DNA of 64,000 nt from Myxococcota bacterium (GTDB taxonomy: Bacteria > Myxococcota_A > UBA9160 > UBA4427). A model generated the notes under the pieces. That model was not told the origin of the DNA. It saw only the letters and a program-made list of their open reading frames with translations, and made no database searches. The translations under genes and the position numbers were made by a program. Of the stretch, positions 16,759 through 26,524 are shown in pieces (position 1 is the first letter of the stretch; every line of letters starts with the position of its first letter). The stretch covers positions 1 through 64,000 of the forward strand of contig JAPKBZ010000011.1 of assembly GCA_028823175.1 (NCBI GenBank). The letters are read 5' to 3'.

Positions 16759-16848
16759 TTCTGACCCGAACCATTTAAATGCCCAGTCTTCACTTTAGCC
16801 CTCGCTCGCTCATTCGTCCCGCGCTCCAAGGCGTTAGAATCAGAAGCC

Positions 16849-18006
16849 ATGGCGGAGATTGAAATGGCGGAGGGCGTCTCGGCGCTGCCCCGTGACGAGT
16901 GGAATGCCCTAGTGGGCACAGAATCCCCTTTTCTCGAATGGGATTGGCTCGCTTCCCTCGAGGAAGCCGGCGCTGTCGGTGAGCGGACAGGCTGGGATCC
17001 CAGACCTCTGGTCATTCGCGAGGAAGGGCGGCTGGTCGCCGCTTGCCCGCTCTACCTAAAACTCCATAGCGAAGGCGAGTTTGTCTTCGACTGGGGTTGG
17101 GCGGAGGCCTCCGAGCGAGCAGGGATTCCCTACTACCCCAAAATGCTCGTCGGCGTTCCCTTCACCCCCGTCACCGGAGCCCGGCTTCTCTCGGCCCCAG
17201 GCGAGGGCAGCCAACCCTGGGCAGAGCTCCTCGGCAAGGCCCTTCGCGATATCTGCACGGCCAACGAACTCTCGGGAGTCCACGTCAATTTCTGCCGGGA
17301 GGACGAACTCGATGCTCTGGAAGAGCTCGGCTACCAGATTCGCCTCGGCCTCCAGTACCACTGGGTCAACGAGGGCTACGCATCCTTCGAGGACTACCTG
17401 ACCCGCTTTCGCAGCAAGCGGCGCAACCAGATCCGGCGAGAGCGACGTGAGCTCGAAAAGCAGGGAGTCGTTATAGAAACCCACGTCGGCCAAGATATTC
17501 CCGACTCCCTTTTCGAGCCCATGTTCGAGTTCTACAAAACCACGGTCCAAGAGCACTATTACGGCCGTCAGTATCTCAACTTCCCGTTCTTCGAGTTGCT
17601 CCGAGATCGGTTTCGCGAACGGCTCGTCTTCATTGTCGCGCGACAAGGCGGCACACCCATTGCGGGTACCTTCAATGTCGCCAAGGACAACGTTCTCTAC
17701 GGTCGCTACTGGGGAGCAACCCGAAGCTTGCGACACCTGCATTTCAACGTCTGCTACTACGCTGCAATTGAGCACTGTATCGAGGCAGGCCTGCAACGCT
17801 TCGAGCCCGGCGCCGGGGGCAACTACAAGCAACTCCGCGGCTTCGACCCCTACCCCACGCGCAGCGCCCACTTCCTCCGGGAACCACGGCTCGCCGATGC
17901 CGTCTCACAATTTCTCATGGCCGAGCGCGACGAGGTGAGCGAGACGATCGAGTGGTACCGGGAACGAAGCGCGCTGAAGAGCAGCCCCGCCGCCGGCCGC
18001 GGCTAG
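16849..18006 (+). CDS. COG3146/DUF482 GNAT-fold acyltransferase-like protein
   Basis: The 385-aa protein resembles the COG3146 (DUF482) group of FemX/GNAT-fold proteins sometimes called peptidogalycan biosynthesis proteins. It shows [20 protein letters not shown] near the start, [36 protein letters not shown] in the middle, [17 protein letters not shown], and the closing [20 protein letters not shown]. The fold uses an acyl- or aminoacyl-donor, but the substrate of this group is not established. It is divergent from clpS. Its stop overlaps the convergent lipA by four bases. The TAG stop follows a short Ala/Gly/Arg tail. Confidence 0.82.
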   Translation: MAEIEMAEGVSALPRDEWNALVGTESPFLEWDWLASLEEAGAVGERTGWDPRPLVIREEGRLVAACPLYLKLHSEGEFVFDWGWAEASERAGIPYYPKMLVGVPFTPVTGARLLSAPGEGSQPWAELLGKALRDICTANELSGVHVNFCREDELDALEELGYQIRLGLQYHWVNEGYASFEDYLTRFRSKRRNQIRRERRELEKQGVVIETHVGQDIPDSLFEPMFEFYKTTVQEHYYGRQYLNFPFFELLRDRFRERLVFIVARQGGTPIAGTFNVAKDNVLYGRYWGATRSLRHLHFNVCYYAAIEHCIEAGLQRFEPGAGGNYKQLRGFDPYPTRSAHFLREPRLADAVSQFLMAERDEVSETIEWYRERSALKSSPAAGRG

Positions 18007-18911
18007 GAGAGTCGGGCGCGAGCGGCTTTGAGCCGGGCAAAATCCTCACCGGCATGGTGGGAAGAACGGGTCAGCGGTGAGGCGGCCACCTGCAAAAAAC
18101 CCTTGGCACGGGCTACCTCGGCATACTCGTCGAAGCCCTCTGGCTCGACGTATCGCGCCACCGGGGCATGGTTCTGGGTAGGGCGCAAATACTGTCCGAT
18201 CGTAATGAAGTCAACGTCGGCCGCTCGCAGATCATCCATCACCGCCAGCACCTCGCGCTCGGTCTCGCCCAGGCCCACCATGATGCCGGACTTGGTGAAG
18301 GTCGATGGCAAGATCTGCTTGGCTCGGGCCAGCAGCGCCAGGGAGTGCGCGTATTCAGCGCCCGGTCGGATTCGTTTATAGAGGCCCGGCACGGTCTCGA
18401 GGTTGTGGTTGAAGACGTCGGGCCGACCCGAGAGAACCCGTTCCAGGGCCCCCTCCTTCTGGCGGAAATCCGGGGTCAGGATTTCGATACTGGTCTCCGG
18501 GGATGATCGGCGGAGTGCCTCAAGGCACGCCACAAAATGAGAGGCGCCGCCGTCGGCGAGATCATCCCTATCCACCGAAGTAACCACCACATGGGCCAAG
18601 TCCATTTCGGCGACGGCCCGGGCAAGCCGCTCGGGCTCCCCCGGATCCACGGGATCTGGCCGGCCAGTCGCCACGTTGCAAAACGCACAGGCCCGGGTGC
18701 AAATGCTGCCCAAGATCATCACCGTCGCGTGGCGCTTGGACCAGCACTCGGGCAGGTTCGGACAAGCGGCCTCTTCGCAGACGGTCACAAGACCGCTCCT
18801 GCGCATCAGCTCCCGGGTTTTTTCGAGCCCAGGGGTCGCACTCAAGCGAATCTTGAGCCATGGCGGCTTGGGCGCCCTCGGCTCGATATTCGCTGTTTTC
18901 CGCTGATCCAT
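18003..18911 (-). CDS. lipA: Lipoyl synthase
   Basis: The 302-aa radical-SAM enzyme inserts two sulfurs into the octanoyl chain placed by LipB. It has the auxiliary cluster motif [13 protein letters not shown] (C-x4-C-x5-C) and the radical-SAM motif CTRACAFC (CxxxCxxC). The C-terminal RSSHHAGE carries the conserved RSSxxA serine that ligates the auxiliary cluster. The start at 18911 (MDQRKTAN) follows a GGAAGGG ribosome binding site. Only 26 bases separate it from the upstream lpd, so lipoyl synthesis and lipoamide oxidation form one operon. It is convergent with the COG3146 gene. Confidence 0.96.
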   Translation of the reverse strand: MDQRKTANIEPRAPKPPWLKIRLSATPGLEKTRELMRRSGLVTVCEEAACPNLPECWSKRHATVMILGSICTRACAFCNVATGRPDPVDPGEPERLARAVAEMDLAHVVVTSVDRDDLADGGASHFVACLEALRRSSPETSIEILTPDFRQKEGALERVLSGRPDVFNHNLETVPGLYKRIRPGAEYAHSLALLARAKQILPSTFTKSGIMVGLGETEREVLAVMDDLRAADVDFITIGQYLRPTQNHAPVARYVEPEGFDEYAEVARAKGFLQVAASPLTRSSHHAGEDFARLKAARARLS

Positions 18912-18936
18912 TGATGGCACCCTTCCCGGAGGAAGA

Positions 18937-20340
18937 TTAGATGTGAATAGCCCGGTCCCAGGCGGACAGAACCGATTCGTGCATCGTCTCGGACAGTGTC
19001 GGATGCGCAAAGACCGTCTGCATCAGTTCGGCCTCGGTCGTCTCGAGGTTCATGGCCACAACGAAGCCCTGGATCAACTCCGTGACCTCGCTTCCCACCA
19101 TGTGCGCCCCAAGCAGCTCGCCCGTCGCATCATCAAAAATCGTCTTGACCAACCCATCGGATTCCCCCAAGGCGATCGCCTTGCCGTTCCCGGCGAAGGG
19201 AAAGCGTCCCACCCTGATTTCGTACCCCTCGGCCTTGGCCGCCGCCTCGGTCAGGCCGACGCTCGCCACCTGGGGGCGACAATAGGTGCAGCCTGGAATG
19301 CGGTTTTTGTCCAGAGGGTGAGCTCCAGCGAACCCAGCAATCCGCTCGGCAACGAGCACACCCTCATGGGTCGCCTTATGAGCCAGCCACGGAGGGCCCG
19401 CGAGGTCGCCCACCGCGTAGACTCCGGGTTCACCGGTCTCCATCCAGCCGTTGGTGACAACGTGGGTCCGATCGACTTCCACCGCCCGGTCCTCAAGACC
19501 CAAGCCCTCGACGTTGCCCACGATCCCGACCGCGAGAATGACCCGCTCGGCCTCCACCGAGACCTGTTCGCCCGAAGCCAACTCGATCGAGGCGGTCGCA
19601 CTGTTCTCGCCGCGCTCCAACTTTTTGACCCCCGCCTCCACCAAAATTCGGATTCCCTGGCGCTCGAAACGCTTCTGGGCATGCGCAGAAATTTCCTCGT
19701 CCTCGACGGGGAGCACTCGAGGCAGCGCTTCCACCACGGTCACCTCGGCACCGAGATCCCGGTAAAAACTCGCGAACTCCATGCCAATCGCGCCCGCTCC
19801 CACAACGAGGAGGGATGCCGGAACGGACTCGGGAACCATGGCCTCCTTGTAGGTCCAAACGATCTTTCCGTCGGGTTCGAGCCCGGGAAGCGAACGCGCC
19901 CGGGCCCCCGTCGCCAGGATCACATTGCGGGCTTCGAGTTCCGCCGAGACCTCTCCGTCCTTCTCCACCACGACGCTTCCCGCTGCTGCTAGCCGTCCCG
20001 AGCCCTCAAAAACGTCGACCTGATTCTTCTTGAGAAGAGCTTTGACGCCTGTGGCGAGGCGCTTCGAGATCTTCCTCGAACGCTTCACCACCGCCCCGAT
20101 ATCGAATTGAATATCCTTCGCCGAGTAGCCGAATTCGTCGAGCCTCGAGAGCAGGTGCCCCACTTCGCTCGAACGCAACAGGGCCTTGGTGGGAATGCAC
20201 CCCCAGTTCAGGCAAATCCCGCCCAGGTGTTCCCGCTCGACAAGCGCGACGCTCAGGCCGAGTTGACGGGCACGAATCGCCGCGGGATACCCACCCGGGC
20301 CACCACCGATGACGACCACGTCGTAAGATGCTCCTGCCAT
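18937..20340 (-). CDS. lpd: Dihydrolipoyl dehydrogenase (E3)
   Basis: The 467-aa flavoprotein reoxidises dihydrolipoamide on E2 with NAD+. It has an FAD Rossmann motif ([21 protein letters not shown]), the redox disulfide in [16 protein letters not shown] (CxxxxC), an NAD motif ([17 protein letters not shown]), and the C-terminal interface His-Glu pair in [13 protein letters not shown]. Length is standard. As the only E3 seen, it may serve both E2 proteins encoded in this window. It is first in the lpd-lipA operon, with a 300-base upstream region shared with the divergent PLP enzyme. Confidence 0.96.
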   Translation of the reverse strand: MAGASYDVVVIGGGPGGYPAAIRARQLGLSVALVEREHLGGICLNWGCIPTKALLRSSEVGHLLSRLDEFGYSAKDIQFDIGAVVKRSRKISKRLATGVKALLKKNQVDVFEGSGRLAAAGSVVVEKDGEVSAELEARNVILATGARARSLPGLEPDGKIVWTYKEAMVPESVPASLLVVGAGAIGMEFASFYRDLGAEVTVVEALPRVLPVEDEEISAHAQKRFERQGIRILVEAGVKKLERGENSATASIELASGEQVSVEAERVILAVGIVGNVEGLGLEDRAVEVDRTHVVTNGWMETGEPGVYAVGDLAGPPWLAHKATHEGVLVAERIAGFAGAHPLDKNRIPGCTYCRPQVASVGLTEAAAKAEGYEIRVGRFPFAGNGKAIALGESDGLVKTIFDDATGELLGAHMVGSEVTELIQGFVVAMNLETTEAELMQTVFAHPTLSETMHESVLSAWDRAIHI

Positions 20341-20640
20341 GCGTTGCTCCTATCTCTCCGTCGAAATACGCCGTCCGCATATCCAACCCAAAATGCAGCG
20401 TGCCGCGCTCATTTCGCAGGCCTGAGTCATCTGAGTCATAGGGCGGCTGAAATTTCCGATGCCCCGACAATTCCCATCCGGGGGTCGTCAGCCGGGCACT
20501 CGGCGGCGCAGACTTATTAGCACCCCACCCCCAGCCCCGCCTTTCGGGGCTCTGAAACCAGCCCGAGCGATCGGCTATGCTGGTTCCGGACCGACACCCC
20601 CCCCTGGCCGAGGCACACTCTTCCCGACGAGGAATCACCC
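20341..20640. other. Divergent upstream region of lpd and the MalY/PatB gene
   Basis: No gene is visible in these 300 bases. Two small structures are present. One is a 9-bp tandem repeat CTGAGTCAT at 20422-20439. The other is a 7-bp perfect hairpin, AGCCCCG/CGGGGCT (20533-20539 with 20545-20551, five-base loop), inside the presumed leader of the plus-strand gene. The hairpin has no T-tract and is not a terminator. I could not assign -10/-35 boxes with confidence. Confidence 0.5.
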
Positions 20641-21801
20641 ATGTCCGAAACCGGCTTCGACGCACTCGACATCGAAACCTTGCGCAAGCGCAAGAGCGAG
20701 AAGTGGCACCACTACCCCGCGGATATCCTCCCCGCCTGGGTGGCGGAAATGGATTTCCCGCTGGCGCCGCCGGTGCAACGGGCCCTCGAAGAGGCGCTCG
20801 AAAATTCGGACGCGGGGTATCCGATCTCACCGAACAAGACGGGGATTCGCGAAGCCTTCGCCGACAGGATGACGAAACGCTTCGGCTGGACGGTCGACCC
20901 CGGAGATCTCACTGTACTGAGCGAAGTCGTTCAGGGGCTCTACCTCGCCCTAGGAAGCCTGACCGAACCCGGTGAAGGCGCCATCGTTCAAACCCCCATC
21001 TACCCTCCTTTCCTTCAAGCGGTGAAGGACACCGACAGGCAGTTGGTCGAGAACCGGTTGGTCCGGAAGAGCGGGGGCTGGGAAATCGATTTTGAGCGCC
21101 TCGAGGCGGCCATCGCCCCGAACACCCGAGCCTTTCTACTCTGCAATCCCCACAATCCCTCCGGGCGAGTCCTCACCCGGCAAGAACTCGAGAATCTGGC
21201 CGAACTCGTGCTGGCCCACGACCTGGTCGTGGTGGCGGACGAAATCCACGCCGACCTGACCTTCGACGGCCGGGTCCACATTCCCTTCGCTTCATTGGGA
21301 TCCGAGGTCGCCGCGCGCACCGTCACCCTCAACTCGGCCAGTAAGTCCTTCAATATTGCAGGCCTACGCTGCTCGGTAGTCCACTTCGGCAGCCCCGCCC
21401 TGCGCCAGCGCTTCGACAGCCACTACCCCCAGCATGTCCGGGGCGGGCTCGGGTTGCCCGGTCTCTACGCCACGATCGCCGCTTGGCGAGATAGCCAAGC
21501 CTGGCTCGACCAGGCCGTGGCCTACCTCGAGGCCAACCGGAATTTCCTCGCCGGAGAATTGGCGAAGCGCTTCCCGAAGATTCGCTGGGAGCCGGCAGAG
21601 GGGACCTATCTGGCCTGGCTCGACTGCAGCGAAATGGGCTGGCAGGGATCCCCGACGCAACGCTTCCGCGAGCGGGGCAAGGTGGCGCTCTCCGAGGGCG
21701 GAAAATTCGGCTCCGGCTTCGAGCAGTTTACGCGGCTCAATTTCGCCACTTCTCGCGAAATCCTGACCGCCGTCCTCGACCGCATGGAGAAGGCGCTGTG
21801 A
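20641..21801 (+). CDS. MalY/PatB-type PLP-dependent C-S lyase / aminotransferase
   Basis: The 386-aa fold-type I PLP enzyme has the opening RKRKSEKWHHYPADILPAWV...EMDFPLAPPV found in MalY/PatB cystathionine beta-lyases. It continues with LLCNPHNPSGRV, the ADEIHADL aspartate, the SASKSFNIAGLR Schiff-base lysine, and a C-terminal Arg in RLNFATSRE that binds the carboxylate. Members cleave cystathionine or other S-conjugated cysteines, and some act as aminotransferases; sequence alone does not decide between these. The ATG follows GACGAGGAATC. It is transcribed alone towards a convergent NUDIX gene, with nothing nearby to indicate a substrate. Confidence 0.88.
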   Translation: MSETGFDALDIETLRKRKSEKWHHYPADILPAWVAEMDFPLAPPVQRALEEALENSDAGYPISPNKTGIREAFADRMTKRFGWTVDPGDLTVLSEVVQGLYLALGSLTEPGEGAIVQTPIYPPFLQAVKDTDRQLVENRLVRKSGGWEIDFERLEAAIAPNTRAFLLCNPHNPSGRVLTRQELENLAELVLAHDLVVVADEIHADLTFDGRVHIPFASLGSEVAARTVTLNSASKSFNIAGLRCSVVHFGSPALRQRFDSHYPQHVRGGLGLPGLYATIAAWRDSQAWLDQAVAYLEANRNFLAGELAKRFPKIRWEPAEGTYLAWLDCSEMGWQGSPTQRFRERGKVALSEGGKFGSGFEQFTRLNFATSREILTAVLDRMEKAL

Positions 21802-21829
21802 TCGCCGGGCCGCGTCCCCGTTCTCTGAC

Positions 21830-22321
21830 CTAGTCGCCCTGGCCCCGATCATCCTCGCCCCAATAGAGGGGCAAGTCGGAGAGCGGCAAGTCGGATCGGC
21901 CCTCGGCGCTGACTAGGCGCTTCAGCTGGGCGGGGTATACCCGGGCACCGGCCAACATCGCATGATCGGCCCACACCACACCGATCTGGCGAGAATCGGG
22001 CTCATCCCCCAGGCCGGCCTGGTAATCCTCGGAGACACGGCACTCGAAGAAAACCTCGAGTTGGTGAGCCGCCTCATCGAGGTAGGAGAAGGCGTGGCGG
22101 GCCACAATATAGTCGCGCACGAAGCACAGGCCGAGCACCTCTACCTCCGCACCAAGCTCCTCCCGGCACTCCCGCACGAGGGTCTCGGGAAGGCTCTCCC
22201 CCTCGTGTTGGCCGCCTCCCGGAGCCATATACCAGTCGCCGTCGGCGTCGCGGCAGCGCGCCAGGAGCAGGCGCCCATCCCGGAAGATCAGCGCCCGTGC
22301 CGCCGTTCGAATCGCCCCCAC
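21830..22321 (-). CDS. NUDIX hydrolase
   Basis: The 163-aa protein starts at GTG 22321, preceded by GGAGAGGGG. A longer reading to 22450 would almost touch the divergent tetR start. The Nudix box is complete: G-x5-E-x7-RE-x2-EE-x-G in GGGQHEGESLPETLVRECREELG, with the metal-binding Glu residues. The context ALIFRDGRLLLARCRDADGDWYMAPGG is that of small nucleoside-diphosphate-X hydrolases. A tail SDLPLSDLPLYWGEDD is acidic and may be flexible. Substrate is unknown. The downstream end faces the convergent PLP enzyme with a 28-base gap. Confidence 0.82.
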   Translation of the reverse strand: MGAIRTAARALIFRDGRLLLARCRDADGDWYMAPGGGQHEGESLPETLVRECREELGAEVEVLGLCFVRDYIVARHAFSYLDEAAHQLEVFFECRVSEDYQAGLGDEPDSRQIGVVWADHAMLAGARVYPAQLKRLVSAEGRSDLPLSDLPLYWGEDDRGQGD

Positions 22322-22451
22322 GTGCCCCTCTCCCCCACTTATGGGCCGTATCGGCCCTTTCCCAAAATGCCCGCCGCACCCTAACCGATTCCGAGTCCAG
22401 CGGGCAGCCACCGTCTTGCCACCCCCGAGCATTGACGGTATCGTCATCAAC

Positions 22452-22465
22452 TGACATGTCTGTCA
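22452..22465. promoter_or_regulatory. Inverted repeat overlapping the tetR start (candidate auto-operator)
   Basis: TGACA (22452-22456) and TGTCA (22461-22465) form an inverted repeat with a 4-base centre that also contains the palindrome GACATGTC. It covers the ATG of the TetR-family gene. TetR regulators commonly bind such dyads near their own promoter. Assignment is by symmetry and position only, and a second copy upstream of the adjacent diiron gene was not seen. Confidence 0.35.
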
Positions 22466-23106
22466 ATTCGAGCCAAAACTCCCCAATTCCAAATCCCTCT
22501 GCGCGTACGACCGCAGGCGAGCGCGCGCGCGCCACCACCCGCGCACGATTGCTCGAGAGCGGTAGGACCCTCTTTGCCGAGCACGGCCTGCACCGGGTCA
22601 CGAGCCACGACATCGCCGCCCACGCTGGGGTCGCCGCCGGCACGTTCTACAACCATTTTCGCGATAAGGCCGCACTCTTCCGCGAGATCACCAACGAAGC
22701 CCTCACCGAGTTGACGCAAAGCCTCGAAGCCGCGGCCGAATCGGGTACGGACTACAGGCAAGGGGTGCGACAGCGGGCGGCAGCCCTGGTCGGTTTCGCG
22801 GGCGAGAACCGCGAGTTGATTCGGATCCTATTCAGCCGAGAAACCGACGCGACTACCGTCCAAAGCGATGTCCTTCAGCAAATGGCGAGCAGAGCTGCCG
22901 CCGTCCGGAAGAGCCTCATCGACGAGGGCAGCATGCCGGTCGAGATCGATCCCCAAGTCTTCGGCCAAGCGCTGATCGGCATGTGGGCACGAGTCGTCGC
23001 CTGGTGGGCGGAGGACACCGACCGGGCCTCGCGCGAGGTTGTCATCGAAACCCTGACCCAGATTCAGCTCAACGGCACGCACCCGGCCCACAACGATCCC
23101 TTATAG
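22456..23106 (+). CDS. TetR-family transcriptional regulator
   Basis: The 216-aa regulator has an N-terminal helix-turn-helix with the TetR signature: RARLLESGRTLFAEHGLHRV followed by TSHDIAAHAGVAAGTFYNHF. The C-terminal ligand domain is all-helical, with Trp-rich MWARVVAWWAEDTD near the end. The ATG at 22456 fits the family; readings starting further upstream add Pro/Ser-rich noise. The gene is followed after 27 bases by the diiron protein, which it probably controls. The ligand is unknown; lipids, aromatic compounds or drugs are usual for the family. Confidence 0.9.
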   Translation: MSVNSSQNSPIPNPSARTTAGERARATTRARLLESGRTLFAEHGLHRVTSHDIAAHAGVAAGTFYNHFRDKAALFREITNEALTELTQSLEAAAESGTDYRQGVRQRAAALVGFAGENRELIRILFSRETDATTVQSDVLQQMASRAAAVRKSLIDEGSMPVEIDPQVFGQALIGMWARVVAWWAEDTDRASREVVIETLTQIQLNGTHPAHNDPL

Positions 23107-23133
23107 GCCCCTCATCGACCCCAGGAGAGAAAC

Positions 23134-24255
23134 ATGAGCGAACGCATCATCAACTACGACCCCATATACAACACCGTCGACCGGGACAATTTCGAAGCCC
23201 TGGTCGAGGTGGACCGATACGCCGATCGCTCAGATGCCTTCGATTCGCTCATCTCGGCGACAGAAGAACATTTCTGGGATCCTCAGGATTCTCGCTACAT
23301 CGATTTCAAGGCCAAAGCCTTTGATCTCGCCGAAGAGACCATCATGCCCCGGGAGTTCTGCATCGAACTGCAAACCTCGGTCGCCGACAAACTCGACGAG
23401 CCCCAAAAGATTCGCCTCGCCAATCAGAGCACCCGTTTCATCCTGTCGAGCATCCTGCACGGCGAGCAGGGCGCCCTCTCGCTCTCCGCCAGCCTGACCT
23501 CGGTCCTGCGCGATCCCGGCGCCCAGGAATACGCCGCTAACCAGACCCGTGAGGAAGCCCGACACGTCACCGGTTTTTCCAACTACATCACCACGCGCTG
23601 GGGCGCCCCGCTGGCATCGGGCCAGACGCTTCGCTCGCTGCTCAGCCAGATCGTCCAGTCCGGTGCTGTCTACAAAAAACTCGTGGGGATGCAGCTTCTG
23701 GTCGAGGGCTTGGCCATGGGAGCCTTCGCGACCCTCCAGCGCGACACAAGCGACCCCATCCTTCGCCAATTGATCCGTTTCACCATGACGGACGAAGCCG
23801 CCCACCACAAATTCGGCAAGATCTGGTCCGAACGAACCATTCCCAAGCTAAGCGAGGAAGAGCACGAACACGTCGAGAAATGGGCAGCCGAATGCTTCGA
23901 GGTGCTCCTCTTCAACCTGGTCAACTCCGAGCAGAAACAGGATATCTACCAGGAATTCGGCCTCGATTGGCAATGGGTCCAGAGCGCCGTCCTCGAGGCC
24001 TTCAGTGAAGAAGATCGCCGCAAGGACATGACGAAGAACACCAATATTTTCCGCGTACTCATCAAGACTCTTCTCAAGGCTGGCATCATCACCGACCGAA
24101 CGCGCTCGACCTATGCGCAATGGGTCGACATGGACGAGCTCAACGCAGAGGACGACGAAGTCGCGGGGGCACAGGTCGCCGCCGAGGCAACCCTCGATCT
24201 CAAGGACATCAACTCGGACAGAATCAAGAACGGGGCCCATTATCGAGTCAGTTAG
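23134..24255 (+). CDS. Ferritin-like diiron protein (possible oxygenase)
   Basis: The 373-aa protein has the four-helix diiron signature: E111 (HGEQGALSL), E141-x2-H144 (REEARHVTGF), E191 (LLVEGLAMGAF) and E221-x2-H224 (TDEAAHHKFG). This is the ExxH pattern of the ribonucleotide-reductase-like/ferritin superfamily, which includes AurF-type N-oxygenases, desaturase-like enzymes and hydroxylases. The protein is soluble, with an acidic C-terminal tail. A strong AGGAGAG site precedes the ATG. It follows a tetR gene and precedes the DUF493 gene by about 20 bases. I cannot name the substrate. A role in lipid or aromatic oxidation is an inference from the regulator pairing. Confidence 0.75.
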   Translation: MSERIINYDPIYNTVDRDNFEALVEVDRYADRSDAFDSLISATEEHFWDPQDSRYIDFKAKAFDLAEETIMPREFCIELQTSVADKLDEPQKIRLANQSTRFILSSILHGEQGALSLSASLTSVLRDPGAQEYAANQTREEARHVTGFSNYITTRWGAPLASGQTLRSLLSQIVQSGAVYKKLVGMQLLVEGLAMGAFATLQRDTSDPILRQLIRFTMTDEAAHHKFGKIWSERTIPKLSEEEHEHVEKWAAECFEVLLFNLVNSEQKQDIYQEFGLDWQWVQSAVLEAFSEEDRRKDMTKNTNIFRVLIKTLLKAGIITDRTRSTYAQWVDMDELNAEDDEVAGAQVAAEATLDLKDINSDRIKNGAHYRVS

Positions 24256-24276
24256 GACTGGCAGAGGAGGTCCTCA

Positions 24277-24567
24277 ATGGCAGATTCCGAAGAGCCGCCC
24301 GCTCCCGAGACGGAGAGCCCACTCAAATTCCCTTGCGAGTACCCATTAAAGGTCATGGGGGTGACGGGTTCCGAGTTTCAATCGGAGGCCTTCACCATCG
24401 TGGGGCGCCACGTGCCCGAACTCGACGGGTCCCGGGTGGAAACGCGAAAAAGCCGCGAGGGGCGCTACGTCTCCTATACGTTTCACTTCACGGCCAAGGG
24501 ACGTGATCAACTCGACGCCCTTTACACCGAACTCAACGCATCCGAACTGGTCAAGGCCGTCCTCTGA
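24277..24567 (+). CDS. DUF493 (YbeD-like) protein
   Basis: The 96-aa protein matches the DUF493/YbeD family in its core: LKFPCEYPLKVMGVTG, then VGRHVPELDGSRVETRKSR and the closing YVSYTFHFTAKGRDQLDALYTEL. Members are small ACT-like alpha/beta proteins. E. coli YbeD lies between dacA and lipB, which ties the family loosely to lipoate genes, and here it again lies in a lipoyl-rich neighbourhood. It is immediately downstream of the diiron gene with a good GGAGG site, so it is likely co-expressed with it. Confidence 0.87.
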   Translation: MADSEEPPAPETESPLKFPCEYPLKVMGVTGSEFQSEAFTIVGRHVPELDGSRVETRKSREGRYVSYTFHFTAKGRDQLDALYTELNASELVKAVL

Positions 24568-24693
24568 ACTGCTGCTTGGCCAGCAAACCGGGTCAGCGCG
24601 GAGAGTGCAAGCCCAGCGGCCACAAAACCACACGCCCGAACTGCACACAGGAACAAACTGGTAGATCACTCTAGGAATGACGAAAGCCCGATC

Positions 24694-25572
24694 ATGAGCG
24701 AAGAAATCTCATTCAAGAGCCCCGACGGCCTGATCTTGCGAGCCGAAGCCTGGGGGAATCCCAACGACGACCCGGTCCTGCTTCTCCACGGGGGGGGTCA
24801 GACCCGACACGCCTGGGCCGAAACTGCCGCCGCGCTGGCCGCGGACGGCTGGCGTGCCATCGCTCTCGACCTTCGGGGGCACGGTGAAAGCGACTGGTGT
24901 CCACGCGGGGATTACGGACACCAGGCCTTCGCAGCCGACGTCACCGCCGTCGCCGAATCCCTTCCCAGCCCGCCCGTTCTAGTAGGGGCATCCCTCGGTG
25001 GAATGTCTTCGCTCTTCGCCCTCGGCTATGCCCAGGCTGAAGACCGGCCGGCACCCGGCTCAGCGCTCGTGCTGGTGGATATCGCTACTCGGATGGAGAT
25101 CGGGGGCGCGCAACGGATCATGAACTTTATGAAACAAAAGCCCGAGGGCTTCGAAAGCCTCGAAGAAGTGGCCGAGACCCTTGCCGCCTACAACCCCCAT
25201 CGCCGAAAACCCAGGAATCTGGAAGGTCTGAAGAAGAATCTCCGCCTGCACGAAGATGGTCGTTACCGCTGGCACTGGGATCCCGCCTTCGTGGAGGGGC
25301 GCATGGGATCCGACCGAAGCCATATCCTCCGGGACCTCGACGATGCAGCGCGAGGGCTCTCTATCCCGACCCTGCTCGTCCGGGGCCGGATGAGCGATCT
25401 CCTCTCCCAGGAGGGCGCCGACGAGTTTCTCACCCAGGTTCCACATGCTCAGTTCGTCGACGTATCGGGTGCGGGCCATATGGTGGCCGGCGATCAAAAT
25501 GACCATTTCACACGGTCCGTCCTCGATTTCCTCGCTCGCGAAGTCAGGGGCAATCCACACAAGGCCGGGTGA
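24694..25572 (+). CDS. Alpha/beta hydrolase
   Basis: The 292-aa hydrolase-fold protein has the oxyanion segment LLLHGGGQTRHAW (30-42), the nucleophile elbow GASLGG (Ser100), a helical cap with MNFMKQKPEGFESLEEVAE, and the catalytic His in GAGHMVAGDQND near the C-terminus. The RGRMSDLLS stretch supplies the acid. The family includes esterases, epoxide hydrolases and C-C hydrolases, and the substrate is not predictable. The ATG is preceded by ACGAAAGCCC, with no strong ribosome binding site. The next gene downstream is a crotonase, so involvement in acyl-CoA or ester breakdown is possible. Confidence 0.87.
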   Translation: MSEEISFKSPDGLILRAEAWGNPNDDPVLLLHGGGQTRHAWAETAAALAADGWRAIALDLRGHGESDWCPRGDYGHQAFAADVTAVAESLPSPPVLVGASLGGMSSLFALGYAQAEDRPAPGSALVLVDIATRMEIGGAQRIMNFMKQKPEGFESLEEVAETLAAYNPHRRKPRNLEGLKKNLRLHEDGRYRWHWDPAFVEGRMGSDRSHILRDLDDAARGLSIPTLLVRGRMSDLLSQEGADEFLTQVPHAQFVDVSGAGHMVAGDQNDHFTRSVLDFLAREVRGNPHKAG

Positions 25573-25660
25573 CGCCGCCACTCCGGCCGCCTAGCTTTGA
25601 ACTGAGCCCACACGCGCCCCGGCGCTCTTTGACGCCTTGAATAGACCAGGAGATCCCAAC

Positions 25661-26485
25661 GTGTCCGAACGAATACGCATCGACCTGAAGGCCGGCGTCG
25701 CCGACGTCCGGCTCAACCGACCCGAGAAGATGAATGCGATCGATCCGCCCATGTTCGAAGCCCTGGCCGAGGCGGGCCGCTCCCTCGCCCTGGAACCGGG
25801 GCTCCGCTCGGTGGTGCTGAGTGGTGAGGGACGAGCCTTCTGTGCGGGGCTCGACATGGCCAGCTTTGCCGCCATGTCCGAGGAGCGCCCTGAACAACAA
25901 GGCCAGGGGGGCGGCGGCCAGAACCTGCTCGCGGAGGGCAGCGCCGGACCGGCCAACTTTGTCCAAAGCGCAGCCTGGACCTGGAGAACGCTGCCGGTTC
26001 CCGTGATCGCGGCGATTCATGGCGTTGCCTACGGGGCCGGTCTTCAAATCGCCCTAGGTGCGGACATGCGGATCGTTGCTCCCGATGCCCGGCTTTCGAT
26101 CATGGAAATAAAATGGGGCTTAATCCCGGACATGTCGGGAACCCAGACTCTCCGCCACCTCGTGCGGGACGATGTGGCCCGGGAATTGACCTTCACCGGT
26201 CGGATCGTCTCGGGCGAAGAAGCCCGAGAACTCGGCCTCGCGACCCGGGTCCACGAAGACCCCAGGCAGGCCGCCTACGATATGGCGATGGAAATCGCCT
26301 CGAAATCGCCCGAAGGAATTCGGGCGGGCAAGGAACTCCTCAACGAAGCTTCCCTGATCAGCCTCGAAGAAGGCCTGAAGCTGGAGGCCAGCCTCCAGAA
26401 GGGATTGATCGGCACCCCCAACCAGGTGGAGGCGGTGCGAGCCAACATTGAAAAACGCGCGCCGAATTTTAGCGACCCCGAATAG
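25661..26485 (+). CDS. Enoyl-CoA hydratase/isomerase family protein (crotonase)
   Basis: The 274-aa crotonase-fold protein starts at GTG 25661, with AGGAG eight bases upstream. It shows RLNRPEKMNAID, the first oxyanion segment AFCAGLDMASF, an unusual Gly/Gln-rich insert, the second oxyanion segment GVAYGAGLQIALGADMRI, and the active-site MEIKWGLIPDMSGTQTL. One Glu and one Asp are present there, a pattern seen in both hydratases and isomerases. The enzyme acts on acyl-CoA thioesters in beta-oxidation or a related degradation. It follows the alpha/beta hydrolase by about 90 bases and converges on aceF. Confidence 0.9.
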   Translation: MSERIRIDLKAGVADVRLNRPEKMNAIDPPMFEALAEAGRSLALEPGLRSVVLSGEGRAFCAGLDMASFAAMSEERPEQQGQGGGGQNLLAEGSAGPANFVQSAAWTWRTLPVPVIAAIHGVAYGAGLQIALGADMRIVAPDARLSIMEIKWGLIPDMSGTQTLRHLVRDDVARELTFTGRIVSGEEARELGLATRVHEDPRQAAYDMAMEIASKSPEGIRAGKELLNEASLISLEEGLKLEASLQKGLIGTPNQVEAVRANIEKRAPNFSDPE

Positions 26486-26524
26486 CCCAGCCCCGTACCG
26501 GACGCGCCAGGCTGAAGCGACCGA

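Noticed and set aside
20533-20551. Hairpin AGCCCCG/CGGGGCT as an intrinsic terminator
   Set aside because: It has no following T-run and lies in the leader of the plus-strand PLP enzyme, about 90 bases before its start.
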